Shown: positions 37,600 to 47,475 of the stretch, in pieces
Numbering within the stretch: the stretch's first letter is position 1
How the letters are laid out: the number at the start of each line of letters is the position of its first letter
Notes under the pieces: generated by a model
Seen by the model: only the letters and a program-made list of their open reading frames with translations
Database searches by the model: none
What the model was told of the DNA's origin: nothing
Assembly: GCA_028689675.1 (NCBI GenBank)
Contig: JAQVCS010000014.1
Location: forward strand, 1-64,000
Source of the DNA: Desulfovibrionaceae bacterium
GTDB taxonomy: Bacteria; Desulfobacterota; Desulfovibrionia; Desulfovibrionales; Desulfovibrionaceae
Length of the DNA: 64,000 nucleotides
Direction: 5' to 3'
Made by a program: the position numbers and the translations under genes

Positions 37600-40245
37600 T
37601 TAAGGGATTCGCTGTATTGTGCACATCTGGCGGCTTATGCGCCCCATGTCATCCACCACACGCAATTCTATTGTGCCCGCCTCTGCCGGCCGCCAGAGCA
37701 AAGGGACATCGGGGGCAGTGCTGCCCACATAGTGCGCACCAGCAAACCAGTGCAGTGTGTGCACATCGGGCTCGGCGCTGGCAGTGAGGGGCAGGGGAGG
37801 GCTTTGCCCTGCTGCAATGCGCGCATAATAGGTTACCCCCTTTTTGGGCAGGATAATACGCGGGGCTTTGCCCTGCACAGCTTCCCCCTTGCGGCATTGC
37901 GGCAGCCAGTCTGGCGGGGCGGGCTTGGCAATGCCTGCCCTTGCGAAAATGCGCTGCACATCACTAGGCCAAAATTCCCACACTCTTTCTTCTGTTCTGC
38001 CCGCTTCTGGCTGGCAGGCACGCAGCCCACTGGCTTTATCAATAAGAATGGTGCGGAAGACCCCGCTGTCACGCAGGGGCGAAACCCCAGGAATGAACAA
38101 GGTTTTTGTTTTTTCTGCACAGCGCGACGTATCCACATCTCCTGTTGCGGTGCACACTGAAATATCGCGCACATTCAGAGCCGCGCGGCGGCTGGGCAGC
38201 ACATCGCGCACAGGGTACAGCCGCGCCAAAGCATGGGCAATATCTGTAAACAGCGGTGCGGCCAATTCCCCACCCACAAAAAGTGGATTGGGGCTGTTAT
38301 CAAAATTTCCAGCCCACACTACCAGCACATATTCTCCCACAATGCCCGCTGTCCACGCATCACGAAAGCCATTGGACGTGCCTGTTTTATAGCGCAGCGG
38401 AACAGTGCCAGAGGCAAGGTGCAGCTGGGCATTGGGGCGTTCCAGCATAGAGCAGGTAATAAAGGCGGCCTCGGGCGAAAGCATACGCAAAGGGGCTTGC
38501 CTTTGTGGCTGTACTGCTGGGGCAGCATTCTTTTCTCCGCCGCCCAGCCCTTTGGCCTGCTCTTTCAGCAAGCGCAAGGGGCGCAGCAAGCCCTGATTAT
38601 ACAGCATGCCATACAGGCTGGCCAGCTCGCGCATACTTATTTCTGCCCCGCCCAGCACCAAGGCCAAACCATAATGCTCTGGCGGACGCGGCAGGGCTAT
38701 GCCCGCTTTTTTTAAAAAAGAATATAAATCGGGGTCATGCAATTGCTCTGCCAGTATAATAGCGGGCAAATTACGGCTTGCTTTCAAAGCCTCATGGGCA
38801 GGCACAGGGCCGCGAAAGCCTCTGTCAAAATTTTCTGGGTCATAGCCGCCAAAAGAACGGGGGCTGTCCAGCAAGAGGGTCATAGGATGAATAAGCCCCT
38901 GATCCAAAGCCAGAGCATACACAAAGGGTTTGAGCGCAGAACCGGGCGAGCGCCGTGCCAGCGTGCCATCCACCTGCCCGCTAATAGCTGCATTAAAAAA
39001 ATCGGCCGAGCCAACAAGGGCGCGAATTTCTGAGGTGGGGGCATGCACTAGCAAGGCAGCGGCATTATGTATGCCATAGCGCCTGCCCCGTGCTACAAAG
39101 GCGCGCAGCTGGCTTTCCAACACATGCTGGGCTGGCAGCTCAATGCTGGTGTGCAGCTTGCTTGCACCAGTGGCTTGTGCCAGCAGCGCTGCGCACGCAT
39201 GGGGCGCTTCAAAAGGCAAATCGGCAAAGCCAAACAAGCGCAAGGGCGGCAGACTGTCTGCCTGCTGTCCAGCGCCCTGCCCCAACTTTTGTCCAAGCAT
39301 TTGATTTGGTGGCTGATGTACAGCCTGTTTCGATACTTGCCCAGTGCTTTGCCCCAATATGTGCTCAGGCTTTTTCACTGCCGCCTGTTCTGGGGCTTGT
39401 CCAACTTCCTGCTTTGACGCCAGTGCTAATGCCCGCCCAGCCTGTTGCCCACTTTGGTGCGGCGCTGGGCTTAGCGCTCTGGCTTCGGCGGGCTGCGCCT
39501 CTTCCCACAGCCTATGCATACGCAGCCGTGCTGCCGTAAATTCTTTACCATTCAAAGGGTTACGCTGCACAGGGTTTTGAGGTATCACCGTCAGTGCAAA
39601 ACATTCCATGCGTGTTAAGCGGCTGGCTGGTTTATGAAAATAAATACGGGCAGCGGCCTCTATGCCCTCAATATTCCCGCCATAGGGCGCAAGGTTGTAA
39701 TAGGCCTCTACAATAGCCGCCTTGCTGTAATGCCTTTCAAGCACCAAGGCCTGCCAAATCTGGCGCAGCTTGCCGCCAAGCCCACGGGTATCCAGCTTGC
39801 CACGCAAGCGCACCACCTGCATGGTAATGGTGGAAGCCCCCATGCGCCGCCCGCCGCCCAAGTAGCTGCTCCATAAAGCGCGCCCCAGAGCAAAGGGGTT
39901 CACCCCCGGGTGCTCAAAAAAATACTTGTCTTCATACAGTAAAAGAGCCTGTATTGCTTCTGGGGCAATCTCATCCAACGTGACCCGCAAGCGGTATGTC
40001 TGGTCTGCCGCCAGCCCCATACGCAGCATGCTGCCGTCTGCTGCCAATACCACGCGGGCAAAGGGCAGGCCTTCCAGCAGGGGCGGCGGCGTGCTCAGCC
40101 GCAGCACCCCCCACAGCAAGCAGCACAAGAAGACAGGCGCGGCACAAAACCATGCCGCGCCCCTCATCCAAGAGCGGCGCTGTGCCCCCGCAAGCCCTTG
40201 CCTGCTTTGGGGCACAGCACCTTTATGCTGTCTTTGTTGCATCAT
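37600..40245 (-). CDS. pbpC: Penicillin-binding protein 1C
   Basis: This class A PBP polymerises and may cross-link peptidoglycan. The 881-residue protein has an N-terminal anchor (about 29-50), a GT51 domain (catalytic Glu105 in YEDKYFFEHPG, then GASTITMQVVRL) and a transpeptidase domain. Active-site motifs are SALK at 436-439, SRN at 490-492 and KTG at 620-622. A C-terminal PBP1C-type domain ends in the MCTIQRIP tail. Between the two catalytic domains (about 256-331) is an unusual Gln/Ala/Gly-rich insertion with loose GQ-xxx-KQA repeats. It follows the alpha-2-macroglobulin gene by 12 bp, a known functional pairing. Confidence 0.94.
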   Translation of the reverse strand: MMQQRQHKGAVPQSRQGLAGAQRRSWMRGAAWFCAAPVFLCCLLWGVLRLSTPPPLLEGLPFARVVLAADGSMLRMGLAADQTYRLRVTLDEIAPEAIQALLLYEDKYFFEHPGVNPFALGRALWSSYLGGGRRMGASTITMQVVRLRGKLDTRGLGGKLRQIWQALVLERHYSKAAIVEAYYNLAPYGGNIEGIEAAARIYFHKPASRLTRMECFALTVIPQNPVQRNPLNGKEFTAARLRMHRLWEEAQPAEARALSPAPHQSGQQAGRALALASKQEVGQAPEQAAVKKPEHILGQSTGQVSKQAVHQPPNQMLGQKLGQGAGQQADSLPPLRLFGFADLPFEAPHACAALLAQATGASKLHTSIELPAQHVLESQLRAFVARGRRYGIHNAAALLVHAPTSEIRALVGSADFFNAAISGQVDGTLARRSPGSALKPFVYALALDQGLIHPMTLLLDSPRSFGGYDPENFDRGFRGPVPAHEALKASRNLPAIILAEQLHDPDLYSFLKKAGIALPRPPEHYGLALVLGGAEISMRELASLYGMLYNQGLLRPLRLLKEQAKGLGGGEKNAAPAVQPQRQAPLRMLSPEAAFITCSMLERPNAQLHLASGTVPLRYKTGTSNGFRDAWTAGIVGEYVLVVWAGNFDNSPNPLFVGGELAAPLFTDIAHALARLYPVRDVLPSRRAALNVRDISVCTATGDVDTSRCAEKTKTLFIPGVSPLRDSGVFRTILIDKASGLRACQPEAGRTEERVWEFWPSDVQRIFARAGIAKPAPPDWLPQCRKGEAVQGKAPRIILPKKGVTYYARIAAGQSPPLPLTASAEPDVHTLHWFAGAHYVGSTAPDVPLLWRPAEAGTIELRVVDDMGRISRQMCTIQRIP

Positions 40246-40257
40246 AGTAGCGCAGCG

Positions 40258-43200
40258 TTATTCCACAGTAATGCTGCCTGCCACGCCGTGGGCATAGACA
40301 TTTTGGTTATACATGGCCTCGCCCTGCACTGCGGGCACGGTAAATTGCCCACGGCTCACGGCGCGAATGCGATAGGTATAGACCATTTCACGGGCAGTCA
40401 GGTCTGCAAAAAGCAACATACGGTCTTCACGGCGGTCTATGCGCGTGAGCCCCTGCGGCTTTTCTTCCTGCCCATTGGCATTGCGGGCAAGAACCATTTC
40501 AAAGCCGCCTGGCAGCAAGTCCGTAATTACGCAATCTTTTTGCTCGGCAGACTGGGCGCGGGCAAGCACGCGCACTGTAATTTCGTCCCCCTGCTTAACG
40601 CGGCTTATTGGCTCACCCGCGGCATTCACATAGCTGCGCTGCACTTCTATGCCCTGCGCCGCGGCCTTGCTGGGCGGGGTGCGGTCAAAGCCAGTGGTGA
40701 CAATATGCCAATATAAAGGCTGCCCCTGCGGCGCTTCAATGCTGTATTTACGGCATTGGGGAATAGCAAGGCTCAGCACCGCGCCTTCGGCAAGGCTGTG
40801 AGTGCTGCTTTGCCCCTCACCCTCTGTGCAGGCAAGGCGCACAGCAGGCAGCGCTGTGCTGGCGGCCGTGTTCATGCTCAATAAAGCCCGCACAGCCTGC
40901 GCGGCAGAAAAGGTGGCATAGCCATTATTTTGCACAGTCATGACACTGTTTTCTATCATATCTGTACGCAAGCTCTGCGTCAGGCGCTCGGGGAAGTGCC
41001 GCGCCAGCAAGGTGGTGTGCAAGGCCTGCAAGGCAAAGGGGCTAAACCACGCATCTTCAGCCGTATAGCGCACCTGCTCAAAAGGCTGCACCTTGGTCAT
41101 GTGCATCATGCTTTGGCTGGCGGCAATAAGCACAGCCGTTACATCCTGCTGCCAGCTTTGCACCTCTTTCAAGCCATCCAGCAGACTTTCAATAAGCTGT
41201 GTGGTCACACGCCCCTCGCGAGTAAGCACCCAAATGCCATAGGCACAACGGCGGGCTTCGGCAAGGCTGGGTTCACGCAGGGTGCAGCCGCGCTCTACAG
41301 CATCACAGAGCTGCTGCACCATGCCCTCGTTCAGCCCCAGCCCCGCTTCACGCAATGTCAGCAAGAAATCGGCTGCATACACGGTGAGCAAGGGCTCGGC
41401 TGTGCCCTCTGGCCACAGGCTTACGCCACTATAGCCAAGGCCTGCCTGAATGCCTGCCAAAGCGCCTGCCAGCAGCGCTTCGCGCTCCTCTGCTTTGGGC
41501 AGCATGTCTGGGTATTGCTGCAACAGCGCCAAAGGAAAGGCGCGGCTGATGCTCTGCTCTGTGCAGGCATAGGGGTACTGAGCGGTATAGGTGGCAAAAG
41601 CACGCACCAAGGGCAGGGGCGCGGCAGAAAGTGAGGCCGAGCTTGAAGCACCCAAAGCATATACAGAACGCGGCACGTCAATAGTAGCACTGCCCTGCAC
41701 TGTGCCAGCCATCACGCTGGTGCGCAGACCTGATGCTGGGCGTATGCTCAAGGAAGCTTCCCGCGTGTAGCTTGTTTTGCCATCATGCGCGCTAATATGC
41801 ACTGTGGCATTGCTAGGCTCACTGCCAGCCTTCATGCTGAGCGGCACAATAGTTTCTGCCTGTGCAGGCACGCTTACGCTGGCGGGCAAAGGCTTTTGCA
41901 GCTTCAGCCCAGCATCGGCCTTCAGGCTAAGCGTGAGTGAAACAGGGCTTTGCGTGCTGTTTGCCAGCACTATTGCCCCGTCAAAGCTGTCTTTGGGGCT
42001 CAGGCTAAGCGGCAGCTGCGGGGTAATAATCACAGGGGCAACAACAGTGCTGGCCTGTGCAACAGAGCCCACACTGCCCGCAGACGAAGCCACAGCCATA
42101 ATACGCAGCTTGCCATTATAATAAGCAGGAACTGGAATATTCACCGTCACCCCTTGGGGCGAAACGTCCACCAATTGCGACCATGTGGCAAGGGGCGGCT
42201 CATTACGGCGCTTAAAAGGATTATAAAAACGGCCGCCAAGCATATTCATATCCCCGCCAAAGGCAGGAATGCGGCCAGCAAGGAGGGCATGGTCTGGCAT
42301 GAGCAGGTCAAAGGCCTGCAAGGTGCTCACATCAAGGGCACGGTCAAGCAACAAATGCCGCAGGGGTGAGGGGGTGGCAAAGTTGGTTAATTGCAGCACG
42401 CCTTCATCAACAGCAAAAATGACAGCCTTGCCTTGTTCTTTTGCCCGCAAGGTTACGGGCAGGCTTTCACCGGGGCGCAGGCTTTGCGGGGCAGTAAGGC
42501 CAAGCTGCATGTCACGCTGGCGCACTGCCGCCGTAAAGGGCGCTATGGCAAAAGAATGCGGCTTCATATAAATGCTGGGAGAATGGGCAGCGCGAACAAA
42601 AGAAACATTCACATAGCCGCGCCCTTCAAAGCCCGCTGGTATGGCTATTTCCTGCACAGTATCGCCAGCTTTGGCGCTGAACCACGCAAAGGCGGCCACG
42701 TTTTCCCTTTCCAGCGTAATAAGCCCCACACCATCATAGGGCACAGACAGTGCCAGCTTTATTGTTTCGCCAGCGTCATAGGCTGTTTTGTTCAGACGCA
42801 GGCGCATTTTGCTGGCGGCAAGGTCGCTGTCTGCACCAGCAAGCTGCTCGCCCGCAATACTGAAAGGCACAGAGGCAAGAGCTTGACCCTGTTCATTTTT
42901 CACTGTCAGCAAATACTCCCCAGCCTGCTTGGTGGGTACAGCCCACTGCAAACCTGCGGCTGTAAGGTTGTATTCTGCTGTGCTTATAGGTGTATCCACA
43001 GGCATATCGTCATAGCGGTATAAGCCGCTAGCATCGCTGACAAGGCTGCTTACATAGCGCCGCGCCGCCACGGTAAAGTGCAGCTTAGGCACGGCAATTT
43101 GCTCTAAGTGCGGGTTGACGGCAATAAAGTTGAGCTTTGCCTGCGAACCCTGCGGAATAAATTGCACATTGGTAACAGCCCCCACGGGTTTATAGCCAAG

Positions 43201-45819
43201 CATATAGGCCTGCGGAGAAACAATAAAGGTTGTTTGCGCTGTGGTGGCGCGCCCGCCATCGGCCTCAAAGCCCTCTGTCAGCACAGAGCATTCTGCCGAA
43301 GAGCCGCCCACCAAGCTGGCTGGCAGGGGCAGCAAAGCCATGCCACGCTCATCGGTTATTTTTTCGGGCAGGGGCTGGTCTATGCCCTGCCCCGTAAAGG
43401 GCTTTGTATCGTGAAAAATATAGTCTTCAAAGCCAGCAAAGGCAAAATGTGCGGGGTTAAGCCGTAATTGCGCGGTAACACGGCGCTTGGTGGCGGGCAG
43501 ACCATACAAATTATTCAGCGTCACCGCCAAGCTGAGTGTTTTGCCCTCGTGCAGCTGCACCCAGCCTTGCGCTGGCTTGGCATCCAAACGAGCCTGCATG
43601 CTCATGGTGTCTGGCTGAAATTCTTCCATACGCACCACGGCCGAGCCCAGCACCATGCCCGAGCCGGGCAGGCGCACATCAAAGTGGTAGCGACCCGAGG
43701 GAGCATTTTCTGACGATTGCCAGTCAAACAAGCTTATGCCTGCTTCATTGGCGGTAAAGGATTTTTTCAGAACAATACGGTCGGCAGGGTTATACAGCAC
43801 AGCTTCCAGCGGCATGGCTGGCGGCAGCACAGCCCAGTCGGCACTGCGCACAAGGCAGCCAAAATGCAGCATTTCACCAGGGCGGAACATACCGCGCTGG
43901 GCAAAGACAGCGGCATTGATGCCCGCATTGGCAGACTGCTGCCCGCTGACGGCATAGTTGGAATAGTCCAGCACGCGCGAGCTGTCGTCCAAGGGCAGCC
44001 ATGCCAAATCTACCTGCTTATTGGCAGACAGCTGTGCCACGGCAGCCACAGGGCGGCGCTCACGTTCCAAACCAGTAAGCGGGGGCAGCACGGCATGCCC
44101 CAAGGCATCGGTGCTGCTGCTGGCCACGGGCTTGCCATTGGCTCCCAGCACGCTTACCGCGGCCTGTGCCACTGGCTTGCCTGTACCCAAGGAATGCACA
44201 AAAAAGTCATAGCCGCCCAAGGCATTTTTTTTCACCATCATGCCAAGGTCTGTAAGCAGCACCATGCGGCTGGCGCTGGCCACTTCCTTGCCGTCCTTCA
44301 TCCCCTTCAGGGTAACGCGCATCAGGCCGCGGGTATCTGTGCCTGCCTGCCCCATAAGCGGGGCTAAATCAAGCGCGGCAAAGCCTGCCTTGCCTGCGGC
44401 AGCCTTTGGCAGGGGCAATTCCCCCGATGCCCGCACGCTGAGCGAAGCAATATCAAGGCTGGAAAATTGCAAAGGGCTGGTAAAGGCATTGTCTGATTCC
44501 TGCGCCATGAGGGCAAGAAAAGGTTCGCGCACCTGCTCGGCTTCCCACCGAATGGCGCTGATATCTGTGCCATACACATCCAGCACTTTTTTGCCCGAAA
44601 GCGCCAGCACATTGCCCGGCTGCAAAAAATTCACGGTGGCAACATCACTGCCTGCCTGCAGAATTTGCCGCCACGGCTTGCCCAAGGTCAGGCCAGAAGC
44701 CGCTGCGCACTGGGCATCAACATCTACCAGCACATACGAGCCGGGGGTCACATTCACGCCAAAACGCAAGCGGGACACAGGGCTGTTGTCTTTTTGCAAA
44801 GAAACAGATTTAACCACCTTGCCTTTGTTCAGCACTTCGGCAGAAACAAAAGGTGCGGCCTGCCAATTATAGGGGCGCGTGGCCGCGGCGGTATTATAGG
44901 TGGGCAATTGCACCACAGTAATATGCTTGAGCAACTCTTCAGGCGCGGTATACAACGAGGGTTCAAGCGAAAGCACCGAAGTTCTGTTGAGCTGGGCATC
45001 ATTCTCAAGGCTCAGGTTTACAGTATTTAGGGTGAACAGGCTGTTGCTGCCCGTAATATTGGCGCTAAAGCTTGCCCCCTGTGTGTTTTTCTTGAGGGGG
45101 TACAGGGTAATAAGGCCATCATTTTCTGTAAATTGTGGCAAACCCTGCACAAAAATTTGTGCCTGCACAGCTTCTTTAGGCAAAGATTTAATGGGCAAGG
45201 CAAGGTTAAGGCTGTCGCGGGCAGCATTCCACACCAAGTCTGGGTTGCCGCTTTGCACACCCTTGGGCACGGTGCAGCGAATAACAGAGGGCACATCACC
45301 CACGGGGTAGGCAAATTGCAGCGTGGCTGTCAGCACATGGGCAGCCCTTGGCGAAGGGTCTACCCAAAAGCGCTTTTCACTCAGCATTACAGCCTGTGGC
45401 ATAGTGGTGCAGGTGAGCACCTCATTTGCCACAAGCACCGAGGCCGCACGCGGCATTGCGCGTATATCCACGGTGTAGGTGGTGTTGGGCAACAGGGCTG
45501 CGCCTTCAGGAATAAATTGCATTGTTGTGCCTTCCTGCCATATCCAGCGCCCCTTGGCTGGCGGGTTCATGCTGACACCCTGCACAGGCCTGCCATATTC
45601 GCCAAAGCTGGCAAAACAATTATTTTGCCAATGCGTACCATATTTTTTGCGGCAGGCTTGTTCATCCACATCAATGCTCAGGCGCAAGCCCTCCTGCCAA
45701 GGGTACAATGTTTCCAGAGCAGCCTTTCTGTAGGCTGGTGCTTCGCGCGTAGCCGCCTGCCCCTGCGTGCACAGGGCACATTGTAAGGCTATGCACAATA
45801 CGATGAGCAAAAGACGCAT
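40258..45819 (-). CDS. Bacterial alpha-2-macroglobulin with thioester motif
   Basis: I choose ATG 45819 (GGAG 7-10 bases upstream), giving 1853 residues; a TTG five codons earlier overlaps the ribosome site. A signal peptide (RLLLIVLCIALQCALCTQGQA) leads into many MG-type beta domains, a bait-like region and the thioester domain with CTEQ at Cys1419 (YPYACTEQSISRAFPL). Bacterial A2Ms trap proteases in the periplasm. The thioester version usually sits next to pbpC, as here, and the pair is thought to guard the wall during damage. The lipobox is not convincing, so attachment to the membrane is uncertain. Confidence 0.92.
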   Translation of the reverse strand: MRLLLIVLCIALQCALCTQGQAATREAPAYRKAALETLYPWQEGLRLSIDVDEQACRKKYGTHWQNNCFASFGEYGRPVQGVSMNPPAKGRWIWQEGTTMQFIPEGAALLPNTTYTVDIRAMPRAASVLVANEVLTCTTMPQAVMLSEKRFWVDPSPRAAHVLTATLQFAYPVGDVPSVIRCTVPKGVQSGNPDLVWNAARDSLNLALPIKSLPKEAVQAQIFVQGLPQFTENDGLITLYPLKKNTQGASFSANITGSNSLFTLNTVNLSLENDAQLNRTSVLSLEPSLYTAPEELLKHITVVQLPTYNTAAATRPYNWQAAPFVSAEVLNKGKVVKSVSLQKDNSPVSRLRFGVNVTPGSYVLVDVDAQCAAASGLTLGKPWRQILQAGSDVATVNFLQPGNVLALSGKKVLDVYGTDISAIRWEAEQVREPFLALMAQESDNAFTSPLQFSSLDIASLSVRASGELPLPKAAAGKAGFAALDLAPLMGQAGTDTRGLMRVTLKGMKDGKEVASASRMVLLTDLGMMVKKNALGGYDFFVHSLGTGKPVAQAAVSVLGANGKPVASSSTDALGHAVLPPLTGLERERRPVAAVAQLSANKQVDLAWLPLDDSSRVLDYSNYAVSGQQSANAGINAAVFAQRGMFRPGEMLHFGCLVRSADWAVLPPAMPLEAVLYNPADRIVLKKSFTANEAGISLFDWQSSENAPSGRYHFDVRLPGSGMVLGSAVVRMEEFQPDTMSMQARLDAKPAQGWVQLHEGKTLSLAVTLNNLYGLPATKRRVTAQLRLNPAHFAFAGFEDYIFHDTKPFTGQGIDQPLPEKITDERGMALLPLPASLVGGSSAECSVLTEGFEADGGRATTAQTTFIVSPQAYMLGYKPVGAVTNVQFIPQGSQAKLNFIAVNPHLEQIAVPKLHFTVAARRYVSSLVSDASGLYRYDDMPVDTPISTAEYNLTAAGLQWAVPTKQAGEYLLTVKNEQGQALASVPFSIAGEQLAGADSDLAASKMRLRLNKTAYDAGETIKLALSVPYDGVGLITLERENVAAFAWFSAKAGDTVQEIAIPAGFEGRGYVNVSFVRAAHSPSIYMKPHSFAIAPFTAAVRQRDMQLGLTAPQSLRPGESLPVTLRAKEQGKAVIFAVDEGVLQLTNFATPSPLRHLLLDRALDVSTLQAFDLLMPDHALLAGRIPAFGGDMNMLGGRFYNPFKRRNEPPLATWSQLVDVSPQGVTVNIPVPAYYNGKLRIMAVASSAGSVGSVAQASTVVAPVIITPQLPLSLSPKDSFDGAIVLANSTQSPVSLTLSLKADAGLKLQKPLPASVSVPAQAETIVPLSMKAGSEPSNATVHISAHDGKTSYTREASLSIRPASGLRTSVMAGTVQGSATIDVPRSVYALGASSSASLSAAPLPLVRAFATYTAQYPYACTEQSISRAFPLALLQQYPDMLPKAEEREALLAGALAGIQAGLGYSGVSLWPEGTAEPLLTVYAADFLLTLREAGLGLNEGMVQQLCDAVERGCTLREPSLAEARRCAYGIWVLTREGRVTTQLIESLLDGLKEVQSWQQDVTAVLIAASQSMMHMTKVQPFEQVRYTAEDAWFSPFALQALHTTLLARHFPERLTQSLRTDMIENSVMTVQNNGYATFSAAQAVRALLSMNTAASTALPAVRLACTEGEGQSSTHSLAEGAVLSLAIPQCRKYSIEAPQGQPLYWHIVTTGFDRTPPSKAAAQGIEVQRSYVNAAGEPISRVKQGDEITVRVLARAQSAEQKDCVITDLLPGGFEMVLARNANGQEEKPQGLTRIDRREDRMLLFADLTAREMVYTYRIRAVSRGQFTVPAVQGEAMYNQNVYAHGVAGSITVE

Positions 45820-45845
45820 ATTTTTCTCCTTCAAAAAAAGTGCCC

Positions 45846-47453
45846 TCAGCGCAGCACCAGCCGCCCCTCAAGGCGCGGGTGCAAGGGTGAAAATGCCTGC
45901 ATATATTCCTGCACTGCTGTCACAGCGCTTTTTCCCACAGGACGCCATTGTTTTGTGGTGAGCATGGCATAACCATCACCGCCTTTGGCAAGAAAATCAA
46001 GCGTTGCCATACGGTAATTATCGCCATCATACACGGGGCGCCACAGGCCATTGTCGGCTATGCTTACACTCACCAGCCTTTTTCCTGCTGGGCGCTGCAT
46101 GTCTGCAACAATATGCAGGCCTGCCACCTGCGGAAAAGCCCCCGCCCCTTCAGAATAATGGCGTAGGCTGTGCTCCAGCGCGGCCTTGAGCACCACACCG
46201 CTGACCACCCCCGTTACCACCTCGCCATCAAAAGGAATGACCGAAAAAATATCCCCCACCGTTACCGTCCCCGTGGGAAAAGCAGCCCGCAGACCGCCGC
46301 TATTCATAAGGGCACATTGCGCCCTGTCATCCTTTCCTGCCCACAGCAGCACGTCTGCCATCAGGTTGCCCGTGGCGCATTCCTGCTGACGGCATAGCTG
46401 AATGTCTGGCTCAAGCAGGGTTTGCCCCTTGGGCAAGGCCGCCGCCACCGTGCCCACAGGGCTATGCAAAAGCTTTTGTGCGCCGCCAGCATAGCCTTCA
46501 ATAAGCTCGGCAAGGGCAGCATCTGCCTGTGCTGTGTTTTGCTTTTCCAACAGCACAGGTTCACCACGCCAGTGCACCACTTTGCCAGCATCATCAAAGG
46601 TGACATCCAGCACCCCAAGGCTGGGCAGGCCATTTTTATTGGTAACGACAAGCACAGGGTCGTTATTGGGGGAATATTCCACCACAGGGTAAGCCCCCTG
46701 CGCCTTGGGCTGGGTATTGGAAAGCAAGGTATGGCTATGCCCGCCAACAATAATATCAAGGCCAGCAACTTTTTTTGCCAGCGCCCTGTCGTTTTCAAAG
46801 CCATAATGCGTCAGGGCAATAATAATATTTACCCCGCGCGCTTGCAGGGCACTTATTGATTTTTGCACGGCGGCCACGGGGTCATCAAAACTCACGGCTG
46901 TGCAGGGCGTGGAGGCCGTGCGCGTTTCGGGCGTAATAATGCCAACAATGCCTATGCTGCGCCCTGCCCTGTGCACTATCACCCAAGGGGCATAGTCGGG
47001 CACAGGATTATAATTTTCTGCATAGCGCATATTGGCCGCCACAAGAGGCGCTTCAAGCTGCTCGGAAAAGGCTTGAAAACCAAGGCAGGCATCATCAAAT
47101 TCATGATTGCCCGGCACCATGGCATCATAGCCCAGCATATTCATTACCTTTGCGCTGGGTTCGTTTTTGAATAAGGAATAAAACAGCGTGCCCTGTGCCT
47201 GATCCCCAGCATCCAGCAAGAGGCAATTTTTCTTGGCAGCGCGCTGCTCGGCTACAGCCTGCTGTAAGCGCATTGCTCCCCCCTTGCCATCAGCACATTG
47301 TGCGGCATAGCAGGGGCTGCCATCGGCCTTTGTGCCCCCAAGGGCAGCGTGAACATCGTTGGTGTGTAAAACAGTGAGCTCAAAAGCCTGTGCAGCACCA
47401 GCCAAGCCCAGTACCAACAAAACAAAGCAAATGCTGTACCACCCCTTTTTCAT
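45846..47453 (-). CDS. Periplasmic 5'-nucleotidase/UshA-type metallophosphatase
   Basis: The 535-residue protein hydrolyses nucleotides or related phosphoesters outside the cytoplasm. A signal peptide (WYSICFVLLVLGLAGAAQAF) is followed by the metallophosphatase domain with LHTNDVHAAL, DAGDQAQGTLFY, PGNHEFDD and GGHSHTLL. The C-terminal 5'-nucleotidase domain has MNSGGLRAAFPTGTVTVGDIFSVIPFDG and DFLAKGGDGY. All metal ligands are visible. It lies 26 bp upstream of the alpha-2-macroglobulin gene on the same strand and probably shares its transcript. Confidence 0.9.
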   Translation of the reverse strand: MKKGWYSICFVLLVLGLAGAAQAFELTVLHTNDVHAALGGTKADGSPCYAAQCADGKGGAMRLQQAVAEQRAAKKNCLLLDAGDQAQGTLFYSLFKNEPSAKVMNMLGYDAMVPGNHEFDDACLGFQAFSEQLEAPLVAANMRYAENYNPVPDYAPWVIVHRAGRSIGIVGIITPETRTASTPCTAVSFDDPVAAVQKSISALQARGVNIIIALTHYGFENDRALAKKVAGLDIIVGGHSHTLLSNTQPKAQGAYPVVEYSPNNDPVLVVTNKNGLPSLGVLDVTFDDAGKVVHWRGEPVLLEKQNTAQADAALAELIEGYAGGAQKLLHSPVGTVAAALPKGQTLLEPDIQLCRQQECATGNLMADVLLWAGKDDRAQCALMNSGGLRAAFPTGTVTVGDIFSVIPFDGEVVTGVVSGVVLKAALEHSLRHYSEGAGAFPQVAGLHIVADMQRPAGKRLVSVSIADNGLWRPVYDGDNYRMATLDFLAKGGDGYAMLTTKQWRPVGKSAVTAVQEYMQAFSPLHPRLEGRLVLR

Positions 47454-47475
47454 ACGCTTCTCCCTTGTGAGTGCC

